A DNA stretch of 64,000 bases from Adiantum capillus-veneris (lineage: Eukaryota; Streptophyta; Polypodiopsida; Polypodiales; Pteridaceae), in contig CM043966.1 in the NCBI GenBank assembly GCA_014529385.2, positions 109,722,808 through 109,786,807 on the forward strand. The letters run 5' to 3'. Shown here piece by piece: positions 25,119-36,837 of the stretch. The first letter of the stretch is position 1; each line of letters begins with the position of its first letter. The notes below the pieces were generated by a model. That model worked only from the letters and a program-made list of their open reading frames with translations. It was not told the origin of the DNA and ran no database searches. The position numbers and the translations under genes are program-made.

Positions 25119-27813
25119 CTAAACTCTAACTCTCTTGTTCCACCGATGATTGGCATATTGCATTGTCTCTCTCCACCTAATTTGACTTTCAAGTGCACTT
25201 GAGTTGTTGAATGTGTCTGCTCTCTTTCTTTTTTGAAGTTGCAAATGTCTGATTGCCTGTACGGTTGCTGAAGAGGCCAATACTTGCTTTTGTTGCATGC
25301 GATGAATGATTCTGTGATAAAACCACTGAAATAACTCCTTCAGACTGTTTGCCTTATTTTGACAGCCTCCATGATGTGTGTGTTTGAAGTAGGCATTTCT
25401 AGCCATATAATGAGACTTCTCCAGGCCCTGGGTGTTCCATATACCTGGATTCCCATACTTTTGGATGAAGTATGTCATATGATTAAAAATAATGTGCTGC
25501 AAAAGAAGATATTTATTTAGAAATTTAAACACAAACTTAGTACTAAGACTATCTAAGGTGCTTCGAATTTACCATGTAATGAGTGATTTGAGTGTCAGTC
25601 CATGCTGTCTTGAAGGATTTTTTCAGTAGCTGAAGATTCTGTTTAAACTTGCTGAGATTATTCTGTGACCAATCATCATTCTCACACATTTGAAATAATA
25701 TGTCAATTGAACGCTACATATCACCCTTTGCATTGTGAGTTGTTGACTCTTGGTCTTTCACTGCTAAATGAAGTTTCTTCCAGTGCATATACTCAACTTT
25801 GCTAATGTAGGTAGAGTGATATACTCTCCCTCACTTTGTTAGCTTCACATCTTTCATACCTTGAGGTTTAGATTGAAAACGGTGTGCCTTGACCCCACCT
25901 ATGGATGGTTTGCAGGGTACATATTTCTCATTGGTTGACCTTTTATCGTCCCGCTGTATTTTCACATTGCCCCCATGTAGATTAATATCTAACAAAACTA
26001 GTTCCAAAGCCTCTAGAGTGACTTGTCATTCAGATGAATTTTTTATTTTCCAAGCAAACCCAATGTACAGATATACCAACTTCTCTACAAATCGGCAGAG
26101 ACCATGCATTGTACAAATATGGACATTAACAAGTGGTATATCTAGAACTGGTCAAAAATTAGATTCTTGATTGTGACGAGTAGGAGCCTTTTGCCACCAC
26201 TTTGGGTCCATCACTTTTGCAGGCTCCATGCAATACAAGCATGGAGACTTTGCCATGGCACCCTTTCCACAATTATACATTCACTTCAGTGTTTTGAGAT
26301 CACCTGCAAGATGCCACTGAACTTGAAAGTCTCCTCTCCCATCTACACCCAATATCTCTCCTCGATTCATTTGCCTATCAATGAAATCTGGATTAGGGGT
26401 TTGATGGAACACCCAAAATAAAATGTCATGGTCTTGTTTCTTTACCTGCAAGATCAATCCTTATGAGATACGAAAAATAAATCTAAAATTTAGGTAAATA
26501 GAGGGCTTGCTGGAGCTGCAAAATTGGAGATAACTAGATTACCTGAAATATACCAAGCCACCATATGTTTGTTTCTGATTAAACACTGAAGTACGAAGGG
26601 TCATCAGTGGGATATTTGGAAAGGGCCCTATTCATTAATGTGATTGTAACTTGCTCTAGCTTCTTCTCTTTAAGAATCTCACGCTCATCTAGCTTCAAAA
26701 CAAAATGTAGAACGTCACATGTCTCTTCGAATGTGATATTGTAGAAATCTACCATTTTGGTTTGCAACAAAGTGAGGTCCATGAAGATATTTCATCATAA
26801 GTGACAGTAGTTCCCTATGACCTATAAATATCTTGAATATGAAATGGACATCCAATGAAGTCTGTTTCTTTATTATTGAGATGTAGTCTCTCCTTCCAAA
26901 CACTTGCAGTTGTTGGTAAAAGCTTAGACTTTATTCCCTTATTCACAAACATGGAAGAGATAGATCGTTGAATAGCTGAGTAACCTCTTTCACTAACTCC
27001 AAGGGAGTCCAATATACCCTGTATATGCTTGGCAGGCATTGCATTCTTTGAAATAAATCTATCAACAACATCTCCTTGCAAAACCTTAAACTTTTTGTCA
27101 TGCATGATATCCTTTGCAAGACCACTAGTTATCAATGGCTTTAATTGCTTTCCTACATTGGCCTTCGGGTCTATGTTTTCTTTGTCTGGATGGATGGAAT
27201 CTCTATAAAGAAAGCATGACTAACATAAACAAACACTTAATTTAAATTAAATTAATTAGACAGTTTACAGTGCTCACCTCAATGCTTGGATCCTTTCCTT
27301 AAGGCTGCCAGAGCCTACCTTCAATGTTTCAATATTCCGTAGTTTCTTCTTTCGCACACGAGTGCCTAACATTGTCTCTTTGTTTTGTAATGACCGTACC
27401 GTTGTTCGCAAGACATGTGATTCTTGTGTGCACTGCATTACAGTCTTTTGGTCCTGATGATGCAAGTTTGAAAGTCTCTAAATCTCATTTTCTCGGTGCT
27501 TCACCATGTCTTTATAAGTTTCTGATTTGTTGTTTAGAGCTTTACAGTAGCCAAGCAATCCATTCTCTCCATTACCTACAAAGGTCAAGAATTTAGTGGG
27601 ATTTGAAAATTTTGGGAAAGCATTTGTCATGGGATTCAATGGATAGAGTGAGTCTTTTGTCCAAAGATCTAAGTGTTTTGCTCCCTCTGCTCTGAGTCTC
27701 TCTGTCATGATCGGTGTCACTTTGATGTTAGTTTTGCCTCGCTTACACAGTGGTGTATATTGGGGATCCAGGTCAATGTGTACTATGATAGAAGGGTCTT
27801 TTAAGGAGGACAT
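25119..27813 (-). pseudogene. Unknown multi-exon gene, possibly transposase-like
   Basis: On the minus strand: exon 1 from ATG 27813 (MSSLKDPSIIVHIDLDP) to 27278; intron 27203-27277 (GTGAGC...TTATAG); exon 2 (DSIHPDKENIDPKANVGKQL, GILDSLGVSERGYSAIQ) to 26543; intron 26446-26542 (GTAATC...TTGCAG); exon 3 (FWVFHQTPNPDFIDRQMNRG, WHLAGDLKTLK, AKSPCLYCMEPAK); intron 25497-25572; last exon (QKYGNPGIWNTQGLEKSHYM, THHGG). All three junctions join in phase. Damage: TAG near 27478, a frame change near 26800, TAA at 26579, and others around 25700-26170. An Asp in a GDLKxL motif followed by SPCLYC, then a late EKSH motif, resembles uncharacterised, perhaps transposase-related proteins; I cannot name the family. 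Confidence 0.5.
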
Positions 27814-28191
27814 TTGTGGGGGTGGAAGAAGAAGCCATGTGTGCAACAGGGCAAGAAAGGGATGATTTCTTTAAGGTTACTGCACAAACAGTGAGAGAGT
27901 AAGGAGAGAGCAGGTTTGGAAGGATACATCCTATTTCCTTTAGTCATACATTCCATGTACATGAAACTCCCTCCAATTCTAGGACGTTCATTAAATGCAA
28001 CTGAAAATGATTTATTCTTCAATCATCACGGCCATTATGACACTGTGGCAAGAACCTACTTGTAAGTGCACTTTTCGAATGGTTATTCCAAGTTTACATT
28101 TGCTTTTACCATACCTATTTTCTAGAGAGAGAAAGTCAAAATTCTATTTTTCTTAGAAGGCCCTCCAAATGACCTCCGAAATTTCCTAATG

Positions 28192-29016
28192 TAGTCTAAG
28201 GAGGAAGAGGATCGGGAGGAGGATGAGGAGGAAAATGAAGACAAGGATCAAGATGAGGATGACGATCGGAGCAAACAAACTCTGACAAAGATGATGACAA
28301 TGATGATGAAGACAGTTAAGAAGGCGTTGGGAATCAACAAACAAAAGAGGCAAAGTCACATGAGGAATTGGAAAAATAGGAAGAACTCGGGAGGGGATCC
28401 GAAAGGTTTTGAACAACCAAGGAAAACAATTGGTCAACCCAAGAAAGCTCATCCAAAATGCATCCAAATATCCCTAAATTGGTGTTGATAGAATAAATGG
28501 GGCCAAGACCTAGATGGACAACATTCAGGTTGCAAAGCTGGCAATACAAGTGGAGCGCCTACTACTAGGGAACACACCCAAGTACAAATGTATAGAGTAC
28601 TACCGATGACAGAACATTCAGGAGATCAAAATGTAAACTGCCATAGCCGCAATGCTATAGCCAGAGTTGGCTCACCTAGTGCAGTCGAGTGTGGCTGCGT
28701 ACCAACGTGTTAGAAGGATAACAATATTGTTCTCTAAAGAATACTCATTGCGGTATAAGGGTGCTATGTAATGGAGGTATTTTTCGAGTGGCATTTTAAG
28801 GCTAGAGATATTCATAGATTTGACACAAGTATAGTGTAGCTACATGTTTAAATAAAACCATTAGATACCATGTTTAGTAAAGGAGTGCCTAATATGGTAG
28901 GCACATAGAGCACACTTATGTTAGAGAGATCCTCATTTCTAATTGGAAACTATTGGTTACTACACATTAGATTTAAAATGACACGTGTGTACCAAGTGCA
29001 TATGCTCTTTGAATTG

Positions 29017-29018
<2 letters not shown>
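28192..29018 (+). pseudogene. Acidic-protein repeat, copy 1
   Basis: Begins tctaaggaggaagaggatc and reads as a Glu/Asp-rich block (KEEEDREEDEEENEDKDQ), then GINKQKRQSHMRN, then a stretch encoding a degenerate ECIEDYRRW-type motif, ending in the conserved tail with attggttactacacattag near 28955. Many stops; no frame longer than 100 codons. The same order recurs in copies 2 and 3. Family unknown: it may be the coding remnant of an unclassified mobile element or an amplified host gene. Confidence 0.6.

Positions 29019-29070
<52 letters not shown>
29019..29070. repeat. (AC)n microsatellite between copies 1 and 2
   Basis: An AC run of ~26 units. A shorter, interrupted equivalent occurs at the same place in copy 3 (33911-33939), so it is part of the repeat unit. 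Confidence 0.95.
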
Positions 29071-29072
<2 letters not shown>

Positions 29073-30240
29073 GGAAGATCAAGTGGCCAAAACCAAGAAG
29101 AAAATGACGAAACAGGTGGATTGGGCCCAAGAGGAGACAGAGAAGCAGAAGAAAATAGCATAGAAGTAGACTGCCAAGGCCAAGGAATGTATGGAACATT
29201 TCAATGTGGCGCTACCACTCCAAGTAATGGAAAGCATGAAAGCCCTACCTGAAGAAGTAATCTAGGTAAATAGTGACCAGTTGTGGGGTCTCATGAAAAA
29301 TTCCATGGAGCTCATAAACTAGCACAACCAAGAGCTCCTACAACAATTGAATAGGTGGGCAATTGAATAGGTGTGCAACTGGGTCACCCCCCCAGAAGTC
29401 TAAGGAGGAAGAGGATTGGGAGGAGGATGACGAGGAAAATGATAACCAAGATCAAGATAAGGATGATGACCAGAGCCAAATATACTCTAACAAGGATGAT
29501 GATGACGATATTGAAGATGGTCAATAAAAGGTTCGGAATCAACAAACAAAAGAGGCAAAGTCAGATGAGGAACCAAAAAAATAGGAAGAGGGATGAAAGA
29601 ACACCTCAGGAGGGAATTCGAAAGGTTCTGAACAATCAAGGAAAACGACTGGTCAATCCAAGAAAGCTCATCCAATGTGCATCCAAGTACTGGAAAGTCC
29701 CCCTAAAGTGGTGCTGACAGAATAAATGTGGCCAAGACCCAAATGGACAAGATTCAGCTTGCAAAGCTTGTCAATACAAGTGGAGCTGCTACTAAGGGAC
29801 AGACCCAAGTACGAATGTATAGAGGACTACCAATGGGACATTCAAGAGATCAAAATGCAAGCCAGGATTTGAATGCTGGATTTGGAAAAAGAGTTGGAGA
29901 ATATCAAGATACCACCAGAGGCAAGAAACCTAGAGTTATGGAAAGCCTCCCTGATTTTTAAAAAAAAACCATCTTGAGAGCATGGCATCAGCTGACCAAG
30001 GAGCAATTTAATTTCCTAGACACTTGCGTATAAAATCTCCCAAACAACCCAAAGCTACACTATATGCCATAGCACCACCTCGTAAGGCTCTACTCAAGTT
30101 CTACCTAGTGCTTTATCCAAGAATAATAGAGTCAGTCAATGTTGAAGAATATGTAGCACTGGTACAAGAGCTCACCAAATGGAGGGATCAAATGGAGGAA
30201 AACTACAAAGTCATGGATCAAAAGCTATATACTAGTTGAG
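29071..30240 (+). pseudogene. Acidic-protein repeat, copy 2
   Basis: Starts DQVAKTKKKMTKQVDWAQEE (Lys/Glu-rich, coiled-coil-like). It continues through a conserved block (gtaatctaggtaaatagtgacca, 29268), the acidic block (29397-29520), KRQSQMRNQKNRK and the region encoding the degenerate CIEDYRGL. Past that point it has extra coding-like sequence (LTKEQFNFLDTC, 29989-30026; MEENYKVMDQK) not seen in copy 1, suggesting the full gene is longer. Interrupted by many stops. Confidence 0.6.
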
Positions 30241-30752
30241 GAAGGAACATATTCAACGCCATGTTTGGTACATGGGCTCAACATCAAAACAAACTGGTAA
30301 ACATGTGAAACAACCTGCTCCAGTTCCACATCGTAGCACAGAGGCTATTGCTTGACAAGTAGGAAACAAGTGGCATGGAGCAACATGTGCAGTGGCTAGC
30401 TCAAAGACTGTATGGAAAATTTCAATCTGGTGGTACTACTCCAAGTAATGGCAAGCATGAAAGCCCTGCCTAAAGAAGGAATCTAGGTGAATGGTGACCA
30501 GTTGCGATGTCTCATGGAAAATATCATGGAGTTGATAAACTAGCACAGCCAAGAGATCCTATAACAATTGAATTGGCGGGCAATTGAGTCACCCCCCAAA
30601 CAGTCTAAGGAGGAAGAGGATCAGGAGGAGGATGAGGAGGAAAATAATGACAAGGATCAGGATGAGGATGACGACTAGAGTCGGATAGACTCTGACAAAT
30701 ATGATGACAATCATGATCAAGACGGTCAAGAAGGGGTTGGGAATCAACAAAC
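30241..30752 (+). pseudogene. Acidic-protein repeat, copy 3, 5' part
   Basis: Reads NIFNAMFGTWAQHQNKLVNM, then LLQFHIVAQRLLLDK, YGKFQSGGTTPSNGKHESPA and the acidic block (EEEDQEEDEEENNDKDQDED). Stops at gaatcaacaaac where a 2.2-kb LTR element is inserted; it continues at 32922. Confidence 0.65.
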
Positions 30753-31088
<336 letters not shown>

Positions 31089-31090
31089 AG

Positions 31091-31103
31091 TGGTATCAAA
31101 TCC
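31091..31103 (+). promoter_or_regulatory. Primer-binding site of the non-autonomous element
   Basis: TGGTATCAAATCC matches the plant iMet-type site TGGTATCAGAGC at 10 of 12 positions, two bases after the LTR end. Confidence 0.7.
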
Positions 31104-31449
31104 TGGCTCCTCTTCTTCTCTAGACATTGAGTATCGCATTTTTTGGTCCGCTATTATTATTCACCACACCCACTAGTTGTAGTTCTATCAACACACATAG
31201 GATGTTGCCCTTGCCATTGTTGAGGTCACATCATATAAGTGTGCAACTTCTGAGCTCCCTAAACAAGGGCGTGCTCTCAAACCATCTACATCTGCCATGT
31301 GATGACAAGTAGTCCATGCCTCATCCTCTTGCCATTGCACACCCTCAGGATTATTTGACACCAATTGTGTCAGGTGGGATCAATTATGGTCGCTATTAAT
31401 TGGGGGGGGCGGGATTGGTTTTGCGCCGTCTGATGGCGAATTAATCCCC

Positions 31450-31670
31450 AATTGATCATCATGTGATCACAATCAAAGTGAGCGCCAAGGAAAATCAATG
31501 TGAACATCAAGTGATTGCCAAGTGATCCCCGTGTGATTCCCAATTGAGATGTGATCACCCTGTGAACCTACCTATTCCAAAGTGATCACCGTGTGACCCC
31601 AACCATTCTAAAGTGATCGCCAAGTGATCATCATGTGACCCCAACCATTCCAAAGTGATCTCCCCGTCAC
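31450..31670. repeat. Short degenerate repeats with GTGATC
   Basis: GTGATC/AAGTGATC cores recur every 10-40 bp, including two nearly identical blocks (gaccccaaccattctaaagt and gaccccaaccattccaaagt). They lie in the non-coding interior of the LTR element. Confidence 0.7.
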
Positions 31671-32394
31671 TTTTTCCATATCATACATACTACGCTCTCA
31701 CCCTCTTTTCAAGTGGCGCATGATAGCTTAATGGGAGAGCCGACGTCTCTAGTGTGGGAGGTGGTGGGTTCAAAAAATCGTGGGGGCAGACCGGCAGGAA
31801 TCTTTTATTTTTGGGAATAAACGGACGGTCCACATCTTTCAGAGATCCTGGACCGCCGATCCCACCTCACAAGGTGGTGTCAAATAGTCCCATGGGTTGC
31901 ACACCCTCTTTTGCTCAGCACCATAATCAGCCCTATCGTAGGTTGTCAACACACCCACCACAGGTACTGCAGTCATAGACAACTCCATCTAAGGGTAGCT
32001 CGATAGTATTCATACAATCGCAAGAAGCCCATATAGGGGTAGTGAGATAGAGGCCCTACCGGAGGCAACCGCATTCAGCAACCAGCATAGTCGGGGCGGT
32101 GGCAGTCAGAGAGAAAGGTGATGTAAGCATGGACGGCCACTTTTGACATCACCTCATGTTTTCTTCAACTAAAGTGTTTTTTGCCAAAAATAATTCACTC
32201 TTAAGAGTTTGTTCACACGAAAGCTTTTATGTATGATGACAATTATGAAAATGATGTCTGACGATGATATTGTGTGTATATGATGATCTAGTAAAAACAT
32301 AACGTATGATGAAAACCCCTCAAGTCATTCTTGTATGGATATGATGATGCTGTAAAGGGATTAGGCATTGCCACGTCGAGATGATGATGAATGA

Positions 32395-32554
32395 GGTTGT
32401 AGGTAAGACCTTCCATATGACCCGCATATAGGACTACCTTGTGAGCCTAGGATAAATGCTCTTGTGAGCCTTGACGTTGTAGGTAGGACCTTCCATATGA
32501 CCCGCATATAGGACTACCTTGTGAGCCTAGGATAAATGCTCTTGTGAACCTTGG
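32395..32554. repeat. 80-bp tandem duplication
   Basis: gttgtaggtaagaccttcca starts the unit at 32395 and recurs with one change at 32475. Both units contain ccgcatataggactaccttg. Confidence 0.95.
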
Positions 32555-32673
32555 CGATGAATCCATTATGACAACCACCATGATGTATCAAGCACTACAC
32601 CTAGACATATCAGTAGAGCCTAGGGGCTATGATTACGATTATGACTACACCAAGTTTGGCTGAAGGGAGCAAT

Positions 32674-32809
32674 TGTTGGGATCATCCCAACTTGGGCACT
32701 TAGGTGTGAACCTATTGTTGTAATTGCCTTGATAAGGCTTATGAAATGATAATGATATCTCTCTTTCTCATTTTGTTGCAGTTGTGCATTATCCTTATCT
32801 TCTTCTTCT

Positions 32810-32874
<65 letters not shown>

Positions 32875-32921
32875 AGCTATGTCTGTTCGAGTGTGCATAC
32901 ACTTCTGCTTTATGCTCTACA
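32674..32921 (+). mobile_element. 3' LTR of the non-autonomous element
   Basis: 248 bp; differs from the 5' LTR mainly in microsatellite length (CT 32814-32872). Followed by the CAAAC duplication. Confidence 0.85.
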
Positions 32922-33525
32922 CAAACAAAAGAGGCAAAGTCAAATGAGGAATCGAAAAACTAGGAAGACCTCGGAAAGGGATCCGGAAGGTTCTTAACAA
33001 TCAAGGAAAACAACTAGTCAACCCAAGAAAGCTCATGTTATTGGAAAATCCCCCTAAAGCGGTGCTGATAGAAGAAATGGGGCCAAGACACACATTCAGC
33101 TTACAAAGGCCCGCAATCCAAGTGGAGCTGCTACTAGGGGACATGCCCAAGTACGAATGTATAGAGGACTACCGACGATGGGACATTTCAAGAGATCAAA
33201 ATGAAAATTGGCATAGCTCCAGTGATATAGGCAGAGTTGGCTTACCCAGCGTAGTCGAGTGTGGTTGCGTACCAATGTGTTAGAAGGATAACAATATTGT
33301 TCCCTAAAGAATTCTCATTGCGGTTTATAAAGGTGCTATGAAATGGAGGTATTTTTCGAGTGACAATATTTTAAGGCTTGAGATGTTCATAGATTTGACA
33401 CAAGTATAGTGTAGCTACTTGTTTAAATAAAAACCATTGCGCCTATGTTGAAATAAGTAGGCACATAGAGCACACTTATGTTAGAGAGCTCCCCGTTTCT
33501 CATTGGAAACTATTGGTTACTACAC
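32922..33525 (+). pseudogene. Acidic-protein repeat, copy 3, 3' part
   Basis: Resumes with CAAACAAAAGAGGCAAAGTC. It contains the best-preserved frame of the family at 33035-33283 (VLIEEMGPRHTFSLQRPAIQ, VELLLGDMPKYECIEDYRRW, ECGCVPMC). Ends at attggttactacac, where a 319-bp insertion begins. Confidence 0.65.
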
Positions 33526-33844
33526 AGGCTCATGATAAATCTCGGCCTGCTTGTGTACGTGTAGGTGGAGGCTACCTGCCCAACGAGTCACGTCGCTTTT
33601 TGGGGGGGCATCACACATTTTGAAAATATGTAGAGCATCATGTGCCACAGGAGGTACAGATGCACGCATGTAGCGCAGTGGTGAGGGCAGCGGCTCTAGG
33701 CTATGAGGTCGGGGGTTCGAGCACTATGTGTGAGCTCCGTGTGTTGACTTTTTGGTCAAAGGCCACCTAACGGCTACATTCGACCGGTAACCGGCTTGCC
33801 TTGCTTTGCCACGAGGGGAAGCAGGCCGGAATATAACCAAAACC
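33526..33844 (+). mobile_element. SINE-like insertion with 9-bp target duplication
   Basis: TTACTACAC at 33517-33525 is repeated at 33845-33853; copy 1 (near 28955-28970) has a single TTACTACAC at the same place. Inside, GTAGCGCAGTGGTGAG and GGGTTCGAGC (about 33670 and 33714) resemble the tRNA-type A and B boxes of a pol III promoter, 44 bp apart. It has no coding capacity. The boxes lie ~145 bp from the left end, unusual for a simple tRNA-headed SINE, so the insertion may be composite. Confidence 0.72.
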
Positions 33845-33853
33845 TTACTACAC

Positions 33854-35040
33854 ATTAGATTTAAAATGACACGTGTACCAAGAGCATATGCACCCCCGCC
33901 GGCCCCACCCCCAACACACACACACACAGACACACACAAGATCAAGTGGCCAGAAAATTAAATGGACTATGGCCAGATCAGCAGAAGGTCCGATCAGGAC
34001 CAGATTTCTCTGCAAGTCAGATAGCCAGATTTCAGATTTCAGTTCGAAATAAACCAGAAAGGCCAAATTTCAGAAATCAAAAATCAAAGATTATACGAAA
34101 TTCAGATTAACATTCTCTTCAGACCTCAGAAATCGGATGCCACATTCCAGATTTCAGGAAGCTGTCGATCAGATCGATAACCAGACTTGAGGGAACCAGA
34201 TGGTCAGATTCATGAGAAAGCCTGAATGTAGCTAGCGAGACAACTCGCGCGAAAGCTTAAAATCAATAGCTCTTTCCCGATTTCGTACACGTCTACGCCA
34301 TGACCTGGTAATCAATTCCAGACTGGCGTTGGTGGAGAAATTAGTGGCGACAGGATCAGGCGGCTAATTGGGTGCAGTGCGGACCAGCTGGTTGGGTTGG
34401 GCTGCCTATTAATATTGCAGGAATCAGGACTTTGGGCTGTGCCAGCTATTGCAAAAATCAGTCGTTCAGATTTCAGAGAATTTATCAGATGGAAATTAGG
34501 AGGACAAATTATGACCAGACTTCATCAGTACACAATCTGCATGCTGCTGGTTCTGCAAGTCACCAAACTTCAAATGATCACATGAACCCCGGCTCATGCC
34601 ACGGCATGCAATCTCTCTGCTTAAAACAAGAAATGGAGATGATCTACTCAGCTCCAACGTCATTTTGAAGCCACCCCGGATCATCCAAGAATTTTGCAGT
34701 GCAAAACCGTCGATAACTCACGACCACAATCGCATCTTTGATAGCAGAATTCTGCAAGGGCACGTCAAGTACGTCCAATATGCAATATATATTGATAATC
34801 AGCTAGCCTGATCGATCACCTCTCACCAGCTATGTCCTGTGATATTGCACACACCAAACTTCAAAGCCAGCAGTATATTATTGCACACACCCCTAGTACT
34901 TTGAGACGACATTGATCAAATTACCCTACAAAAGCTTCTGTAAGCAGCTGTTGGCATGTACACACACACACACACACACAATCTTTATATTAATTGAATT
35001 GTGAATCATCTTTTACAGGATTCAACATGCTTTAAGCATT
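33854..35040. other. End of repeat copy 3, then sequence without recognisable genes
   Basis: Copy 3 resumes at 33854 and can be followed to the AC tract at 33911-33939 and agatcaagtggcca. From 33960 to 34220 CAGAT/CAGATTTCAG motifs recur many times. No coding frame is convincing. (AC)n at 34960-34980. Confidence 0.5.
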
Positions 35041-35074
35041 AATCAGTTCGGACACATCTGAAAATATAGTTCAA

Positions 35075-36598
35075 TCATAGTGCAGCTGGTATTATGGTTG
35101 TCGTGGGAGTCACAACCTCTGCCTCCAACTTCAGTTTTCTCTCCTTTATAATTGGGGTATCCCAGCCGCTCTTCATTGACAGCATTCCTTTGATCGCTGT
35201 TCCGGCGTTCACGCAACTCCGCCATGCATCTTCAATCCAAGCCGTGCTGCTGCTCTTCTCACCTCTCCACTCGAGATTGTGCTTTCTTAGCCACCTTTGG
35301 AAGGGTGCAAGATTGTATCCATACCAGAATCTGCTCCCTTTTGGAGGCAACCAAGGTAAGACGTAGTGCGAGTAGATGTTGACAAATGCATGAGAATCTG
35401 AAGACGATGCAAAATTAAAATCTTGTTGCTCCAAGGACCCAGCATGAATTCCATACGAGTAGCCCGGTAGATGTGTAGGTATCACTGGCCCGCCACTAGA
35501 CCCACCCACTGTGCTGCATTTGTAGTAACAGCGGCCATTACCCACACTCGTCACGGCTCCTGGTGAGCATACAAGATTGCCCTCGTGAAAGGCTCCGAAA
35601 GTCTGGCGTAGGAGATCATACAACTGTCCTTTCTCCAAAGATAAAAACCTGTACAGATCCATAATACCGTGGTCTCGTTTGCCTTCCACCAGTTCTGCAT
35701 ACGCCCGCATCAAAAAAGTCTGAGTGCACGGGTAACTAAAGGTGGCCATGAAGGTCTCCTCGTCCTTGCACTCCAGCTCTGGGCTACATGGGAGCAAAAA
35801 ATCAGTAATGCTTTGCTGATCATCTGAAATAGAAAATAAGGCAACGTCTTCATCCCCATCAAAAGCAAGTGCCAATGGTTGAGTAGAGCATTGGAACCCA
35901 CAAAGAGCAAACTCATGCTCGTCTACATGTCTGCCAAAACAGCCAGTCAGGCTTGAAAATTCACTCTCTCCAAAATCAAACGAGGCTATATTTGACTTAT
36001 TTGCAAGCGTGAGTCCACATCGTTGCTTCGTGAACGAGTGACCAGAAGTAAAAGCCAGAGCGCTGCGTTGCGGGCATGATGGGCACACCACCCATGATGT
36101 GAATACCACATCACTGCCTTGCTTTGAACTCAATGTGCCTTTGCCTCTAAAAACAGTCTTTAAGATTTTCTCCACTCCCAGAGACGGGTTGTTGAAGAAA
36201 GGTTTGGAGGGGCTGTTCTTTTCAGGTTTTCGAGGAATCATTAGGCATTTAGAGTCTTGGGAGAGCCTGTACAATTTACAAAATTGTGGACTGCCTGCAG
36301 CGTACGTGTCTACACATGCTCTTTCAATCATATTGGATTCAAAGGATCCAGGAGCCATTGGCCTAAGGCATTCTCCATGAGTGTAATATTCAATGTCCGG
36401 AAGGCCTTGATCGTGAGCAAGAAGAAGCATATTGTCTGCTCTGTGTGTAACATTGTCATGAGAGGCCTCTTCTTCGTCAAAATCAAGAACTCGAGGCACC
36501 AATGGTTGAAGACAGCCCCCATGGGTGTAAAATTTCATATCTGGATGCAGAATCGACGTAGCAGGAACGATATTGTTACCTCGTCTGTGAGTACTCAT
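35075..36598 (-). CDS. Trypsin-like serine protease family protein (507 aa)
   Basis: An uninterrupted 507-codon frame from ATG 36598. The C-terminal two thirds carries chymotrypsin-fold landmarks in order: ALAFTSGHSFTK (candidate His, ~residue 187), DGDEDVALFSISDD (Asp, ~255), and TVGGSSGGPVIPTHLPGYSY (nucleophile Ser in GGSSGGP, ~371). Members hydrolyse peptide bonds; plant relatives include Deg/HtrA-type and uncharacterised trypsin-like proteins. No PDZ domain or clear signal peptide is seen. The N-terminus has an internal repeat, DMKFYTHGGCLQPLVP (~20) and DIEYYTHGECLRPMAP (~67). The start is set by the only ATG before the upstream tandem repeats. Looks functional; substrate unknown. Confidence 0.8.
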   Translation of the reverse strand: MSTHRRGNNIVPATSILHPDMKFYTHGGCLQPLVPRVLDFDEEEASHDNVTHRADNMLLLAHDQGLPDIEYYTHGECLRPMAPGSFESNMIERACVDTYAAGSPQFCKLYRLSQDSKCLMIPRKPEKNSPSKPFFNNPSLGVEKILKTVFRGKGTLSSKQGSDVVFTSWVVCPSCPQRSALAFTSGHSFTKQRCGLTLANKSNIASFDFGESEFSSLTGCFGRHVDEHEFALCGFQCSTQPLALAFDGDEDVALFSISDDQQSITDFLLPCSPELECKDEETFMATFSYPCTQTFLMRAYAELVEGKRDHGIMDLYRFLSLEKGQLYDLLRQTFGAFHEGNLVCSPGAVTSVGNGRCYYKCSTVGGSSGGPVIPTHLPGYSYGIHAGSLEQQDFNFASSSDSHAFVNIYSHYVLPWLPPKGSRFWYGYNLAPFQRWLRKHNLEWRGEKSSSTAWIEDAWRSCVNAGTAIKGMLSMKSGWDTPIIKERKLKLEAEVVTPTTTIIPAAL

Positions 36599-36805
36599 GG
36601 TCGAATCGCTCGCTCCAGATCAGAAAGCTTTAGACGCAAGGCAGCTTCTGGTTCGCGTCGACGACGTAGCAGGAACGACGTTACCTCGTCTGTGGAGAAA
36701 GCTTTGCAGGTTCACGTCGACGTAGAAGGAACGACGTTACCTCGTCTGTGGAGAAAGCTTTAGACGCAAGGCAGCTTCTGGAATCTGGTTCACGTCGACG
36801 TTGCT
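36540..36805. repeat. Tandem repeats covering the protease start and 5' leader
   Basis: cgacgtag(c/a)aggaacga with ttacctcgtctgtg appears three times (from 36554, 36661 and 36717) and gctttagacgcaaggcagct twice (36629 and 36756). The first copy encodes the protein's first ~15 codons, so the leader holds extra copies of its own start region. Confidence 0.85.
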
Positions 36806-36837
36806 CAATACTCAATACTGCTGCTTAATGAGGCTTA

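Noticed and set aside
31714-31790. tRNA-like A box (TAGCTTAATGGG) and B box (GGGTTCAAA)
   Set aside because: No acceptor-stem or T-stem pairing can be drawn; at best a tRNA-derived relic inside the non-autonomous LTR element.
33667-33730. Possible tRNA gene
   Set aside because: The A and B boxes look good but the arms do not fold into a cloverleaf, and the whole block is inside a dated insertion; treated as SINE-like.
34372-34668. 98-codon ORF with CAGAT-rich surroundings
   Set aside because: No start context, domain or codon signal; overlapping ORFs in other frames are equally long.
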